From Ornithodoros turicata (taxonomy: Eukaryota; Arthropoda; Arachnida; Ixodida; Argasidae): DNA of 64,000 bases. Below the pieces are notes generated by a model. That model did not search any database, had not been told where the DNA came from, and worked only from the letters and a program-made list of their open reading frames with translations. Below, one piece after another: positions 61,863 to 64,000 of the stretch; positions within the stretch are counted from its first letter, which is position 1, and each line of letters begins with the position of its first letter. The translations under genes and the position numbers were made by a program. The stretch spans positions 233,563,406-233,627,405 of the forward strand of contig NC_088201.1 in the NCBI RefSeq assembly GCF_037126465.1, given 5' to 3'.

Positions 61863-61936
61863 GGCCTGCTAGCTCAGTTGGTTAGAGCGCCGTGCTAATA
61901 ACGCGGAGGCCACAGGTTCGATCCCTGTGCAGGCCA
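61863..61936 (+). tRNA. tRNA-Ile(AAT)
   Basis: Consensus; following spacer has GTCATTTTACG. Confidence 0.93.
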
Positions 61937-62035
61937 GCTGAACCTCTTCATTTTCCTTCGAATGGTTTTTGCATAACTTGCGTCATTTTACGCGCACCTC
62001 CCCATCAGGGCAACGACATTTCGGCGGGTATATGT

Positions 62036-62109
62036 GGCCTGCTAGCTCAGTTGGTTAGAGCGCCGTGCTAATAACGCGGAGGCCACAGGTTCGATCCCTG
62101 TGCAGGCCA
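62036..62109 (+). tRNA. tRNA-Ile(AAT)
   Basis: Consensus sequence. Confidence 0.93.
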
Positions 62110-62208
62110 GCTGAACCTCTTCATTTTCCTTCGAATGGTTTTTGCATAACTTGCGTCACTTTACGCGCACCTCCCCATCAGGGCAACGACATTTCGGCGG
62201 GTATATGT

Positions 62209-62282
62209 GGCCTGCTAGCTCAGTTGGTTAGAGCGCCGTGCTAATAACGCGGAGGCCACAGGTTCGATCCCTGTGCAGGCCA
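62209..62282 (+). tRNA. tRNA-Ile(AAT)
   Basis: Consensus sequence. Confidence 0.93.
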
Positions 62283-62381
62283 GCTGAACCTCTTCATTTT
62301 CCTTCGAATGGTTTTTGCATAACTTGCGTCACTTTACGCGCACCTCCCCATCAGGGCAACGACATTTCGGCGGGTATATGT

Positions 62382-62455
62382 GGCCTGCTAGCTCAGTTGG
62401 TTAGAGCGCCGTGCTAATAACGCGGAGGCCACAGGTTCGATCCCTGTGCAGGCCA
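62382..62455 (+). tRNA. tRNA-Ile(AAT)
   Basis: Consensus sequence. Confidence 0.93.
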
Positions 62456-62554
62456 GCTGAACCTCTTCATTTTCCTTCGAATGGTTTTTGCATAACTTGC
62501 GTCACTTTACGCGCACCTCCCCATCAGGGCAACGACATTTCGGCGGGTATATGT

Positions 62555-62628
62555 GGCCTGCTAGCTCAGTTGGTTAGAGCGCCGTGCTAATAACGCGGAG
62601 GCCACAGGTTCGATCCCTGTGCAGGCCA
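62555..62628 (+). tRNA. tRNA-Ile(AAT)
   Basis: Consensus sequence. Confidence 0.93.
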
Positions 62629-62727
62629 GCTGAACCTCTTCATTTTCCTTCGAATGGTTTTTGCATAACTTGCGTCACTTTACGCGCACCTCCCCATCAG
62701 GGCAACGACATTTCGGCGGGTATATGT

Positions 62728-62801
62728 GGCCTGCTAGCTCAGTTGGTTAGAGCGCCGTGCTAATAACGCGGAGGCCACAGGTTCGATCCCTGTGCAGGCC
62801 A
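62728..62801 (+). tRNA. tRNA-Ile(AAT)
   Basis: Consensus sequence. Confidence 0.93.
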
Positions 62802-62900
62802 GCTGAACCTCTTCATTTTCCTTCGAATGGTTTTTGCATAACTTGCGTCACTTTACGCGCACCTCCCCATCAGGGCAACGACATTTCGGCGGGTATATGT

Positions 62901-62974
62901 GGCCTGCTAGCTCAGTTGGTTAGAGCGCCGTGCTAATAACGCGGAGGCCACAGGTTCGATCCCTGTGCAGGCCA
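62901..62974 (+). tRNA. tRNA-Ile(AAT)
   Basis: Consensus sequence. Confidence 0.93.
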
Positions 62975-63073
62975 GCTGAACCTCTTCATTTTCCTTCGAA
63001 TGGTTTTTGCATAACTTGCGTCACTTTACGCGCACCTCCCCATCAGGGCAACGACATTTCGGCGGGTATATGT

Positions 63074-63147
63074 GGCCTGCTAGCTCAGTTGGTTAGAGCG
63101 CCGTGCTAATAACGCGGAGGCCACAGGTTCGATCCCTGTGCAGGCCA
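63074..63147 (+). tRNA. tRNA-Ile(AAT)
   Basis: Consensus sequence. Confidence 0.93.
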
Positions 63148-63246
63148 GCTGAACCTCTTCATTTTCCTTCGAATGGTTTTTGCATAACTTGCGTCACTTT
63201 ACGCGCACCTCCCCATCAGGGCAACGACATTTCGGCGGGTATATGT

Positions 63247-63320
63247 GGCCTGCTAGCTCAGTTGGTTAGAGCGCCGTGCTAATAACGCGGAGGCCACAGG
63301 TTCGATCCCTGTGCAGGCCA
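63247..63320 (+). tRNA. tRNA-Ile(AAT)
   Basis: Consensus sequence. Confidence 0.93.
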
Positions 63321-63419
63321 GCTGAACCTCTTCATTTTCCTTCGAATGGTTTTTGCATAACTTGCGTCACTTTACGCGCACCTCCCCATCAGGGCAACGA
63401 CATTTCGGCGGGTATATGT

Positions 63420-63493
63420 GGCCTGCTAGCTCAGTTGGTTAGAGCGCCGTGCTAATAACGCGGAGGCCACAGGTTCGATCCCTGTGCAGGCCA
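63420..63493 (+). tRNA. tRNA-Ile(AAT)
   Basis: Consensus sequence. Confidence 0.93.
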
Positions 63494-63592
63494 GCTGAAC
63501 CTCTTCATTTTCCTTCGAATGGTTTTTGCATAACTTGCGTCACTTTACGCGCACCTCCCCATCAGGGCAACGACATTTCGGCGGGTATATGT

Positions 63593-63666
63593 GGCCTGCT
63601 AGCTCAGTTGGTTAGAGCGCCGTGCTAATAACGCGGAGGCCACAGGTTCGATCCCTGTGCAGGCCA
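63593..63666 (+). tRNA. tRNA-Ile(AAT)
   Basis: Consensus sequence. Confidence 0.93.
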
Positions 63667-63765
63667 GCTGAACCTCTTCATTTTCCTTCGAATGGTTTTT
63701 GCATAACTTGCGTCACTTTACGCGCACCTCCCCATCAGGGCAACGACATTTCGGCGGGTATATGT

Positions 63766-63839
63766 GGCCTGCTAGCTCAGTTGGTTAGAGCGCCGTGCTA
63801 ATAACGCGGAGGCCACAGGTTCGATCCCTGTGCAGGCCA
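63766..63839 (+). tRNA. tRNA-Ile(AAT)
   Basis: Consensus sequence. Confidence 0.93.
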
Positions 63840-63938
63840 GCTGAACCTCTTCATTTTCCTTCGAATGGTTTTTGCATAACTTGCGTCACTTTACGCGCAC
63901 CTCCCCATCAGGGCAACGACATTTCGGCGGGTATATGT

Positions 63939-64000
63939 GGCCTGCTAGCTCAGTTGGTTAGAGCGCCGTGCTAATAACGCGGAGGCCACAGGTTCGATCC
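63939..64000 (+). tRNA. tRNA-Ile(AAT), cut by window edge
   Basis: First 62 nt, all consensus; the rest lies beyond the window. Confidence 0.88.

Larger units (their letters stand above)
38909..64000 (+). repeat. Tandem tRNA-Ile(AAT) gene cluster
   Basis: Head-to-tail units of 172 bp (173 bp in the last sub-array), each a 74-nt tRNA gene plus about 98 nt of spacer. The consensus tRNA folds fully: acceptor GGCCTGC/GCAGGCC, D arm GCTC/GAGC, anticodon stem CCGTG/CGCGG with loop CTAATAA (anticodon AAT, isoleucine; A34 is normally edited to inosine) and T arm ACAGG/CCTGT around TTCGATC. A box TAGCTCAGTTGG and B box GGTTCGATCC are intact in most copies, and a T4-T5 pol III terminator follows. I count 91 complete copies. 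The cluster continues beyond the window. Confidence 0.95.
60998..64000 (+). repeat. tRNA sub-array 6 (17 copies plus one cut by the edge)
   Basis: A distinct, very homogeneous subtype: 173-bp period, spacer GCTGAACCTCTTCATTTTCC...GGCGGGTATATGTGG. All tRNA parts equal the consensus except base 1 of the first. The subtype begins exactly at LINE copy 5. Confidence 0.93.

Noticed and set aside
38909..64000. Regular short repeats resembling a CRISPR array
   Set aside because: Unit is 172 bp, both repeat and spacer are conserved, and each repeat is a tRNA gene with pol III boxes.

Overview
The window looks like repeat-rich arthropod nuclear DNA, most probably from a tick. The basis is the eukaryotic tRNA genes with internal A and B boxes, animal-type LINEs, Penelope/hAT/Harbinger remnants, and a tRNA-derived SINE at 5.7-5.9 kb that resembles the ixodid tick Ruka family (from memory, not searched). 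I found no convincing single-copy host protein gene and no tRNA gene outside the Ile cluster that I trust.

Bases 1-38900 are a mosaic of nested transposon debris. Many elements can be delimited by terminal inverted repeats and target-site duplications (TSDs): MITEs with TA, TTAA or TAA duplications, and hAT-type elements with exact 8-bp duplications. Coding remnants include a hAT dimerisation domain, a Penelope GIY-YIG nuclease, RNase H/zinc-knuckle ends of I-like LINEs, and MADF, Myb/SANT and HARBI1-like fragments. There is a roughly 356-bp satellite (21.55-24.54 kb) and a roughly 110-bp tandem repeat (4.0-5.64 kb).

Bases 38909-64000 are one head-to-tail cluster of tRNA-Ile(AAT) genes, all on the + strand, one per 172-173 bp. 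I count 91 complete or near-complete copies, one interrupted copy, one copy cut by the window edge and four 5' stubs. Each unit has a 74-nt tRNA, an oligo-T terminator about 15 nt downstream and a spacer of about 98 nt.

The cluster is broken by non-LTR retrotransposons inserted in sense orientation. Four LINE copies (41733-42508, 44332-45765, 46609-48520, 56290-60998) end in poly(A) joined to exactly the same base, the second nucleotide of the tRNA gene. Their coding ends resemble the Tx1/L1-like group with an APE endonuclease and belong to at least two, probably three, lineages. The copy at 56290-60998 is close to full length: ORF1 has two CCHC knuckles, ORF2 has endonuclease, reverse transcriptase and a terminal zinc knuckle, and the ORFs overlap as TAATG. 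One net 1-nt frameshift breaks its ORF2. Insertion leaves a 5' stub upstream but regenerates a tRNA gene downstream that differs only at base 1. Spacer subtypes change at several insertions, so the LINEs mark boundaries of array homogenisation. This tRNA-gene/LINE association is the most notable system in the window.
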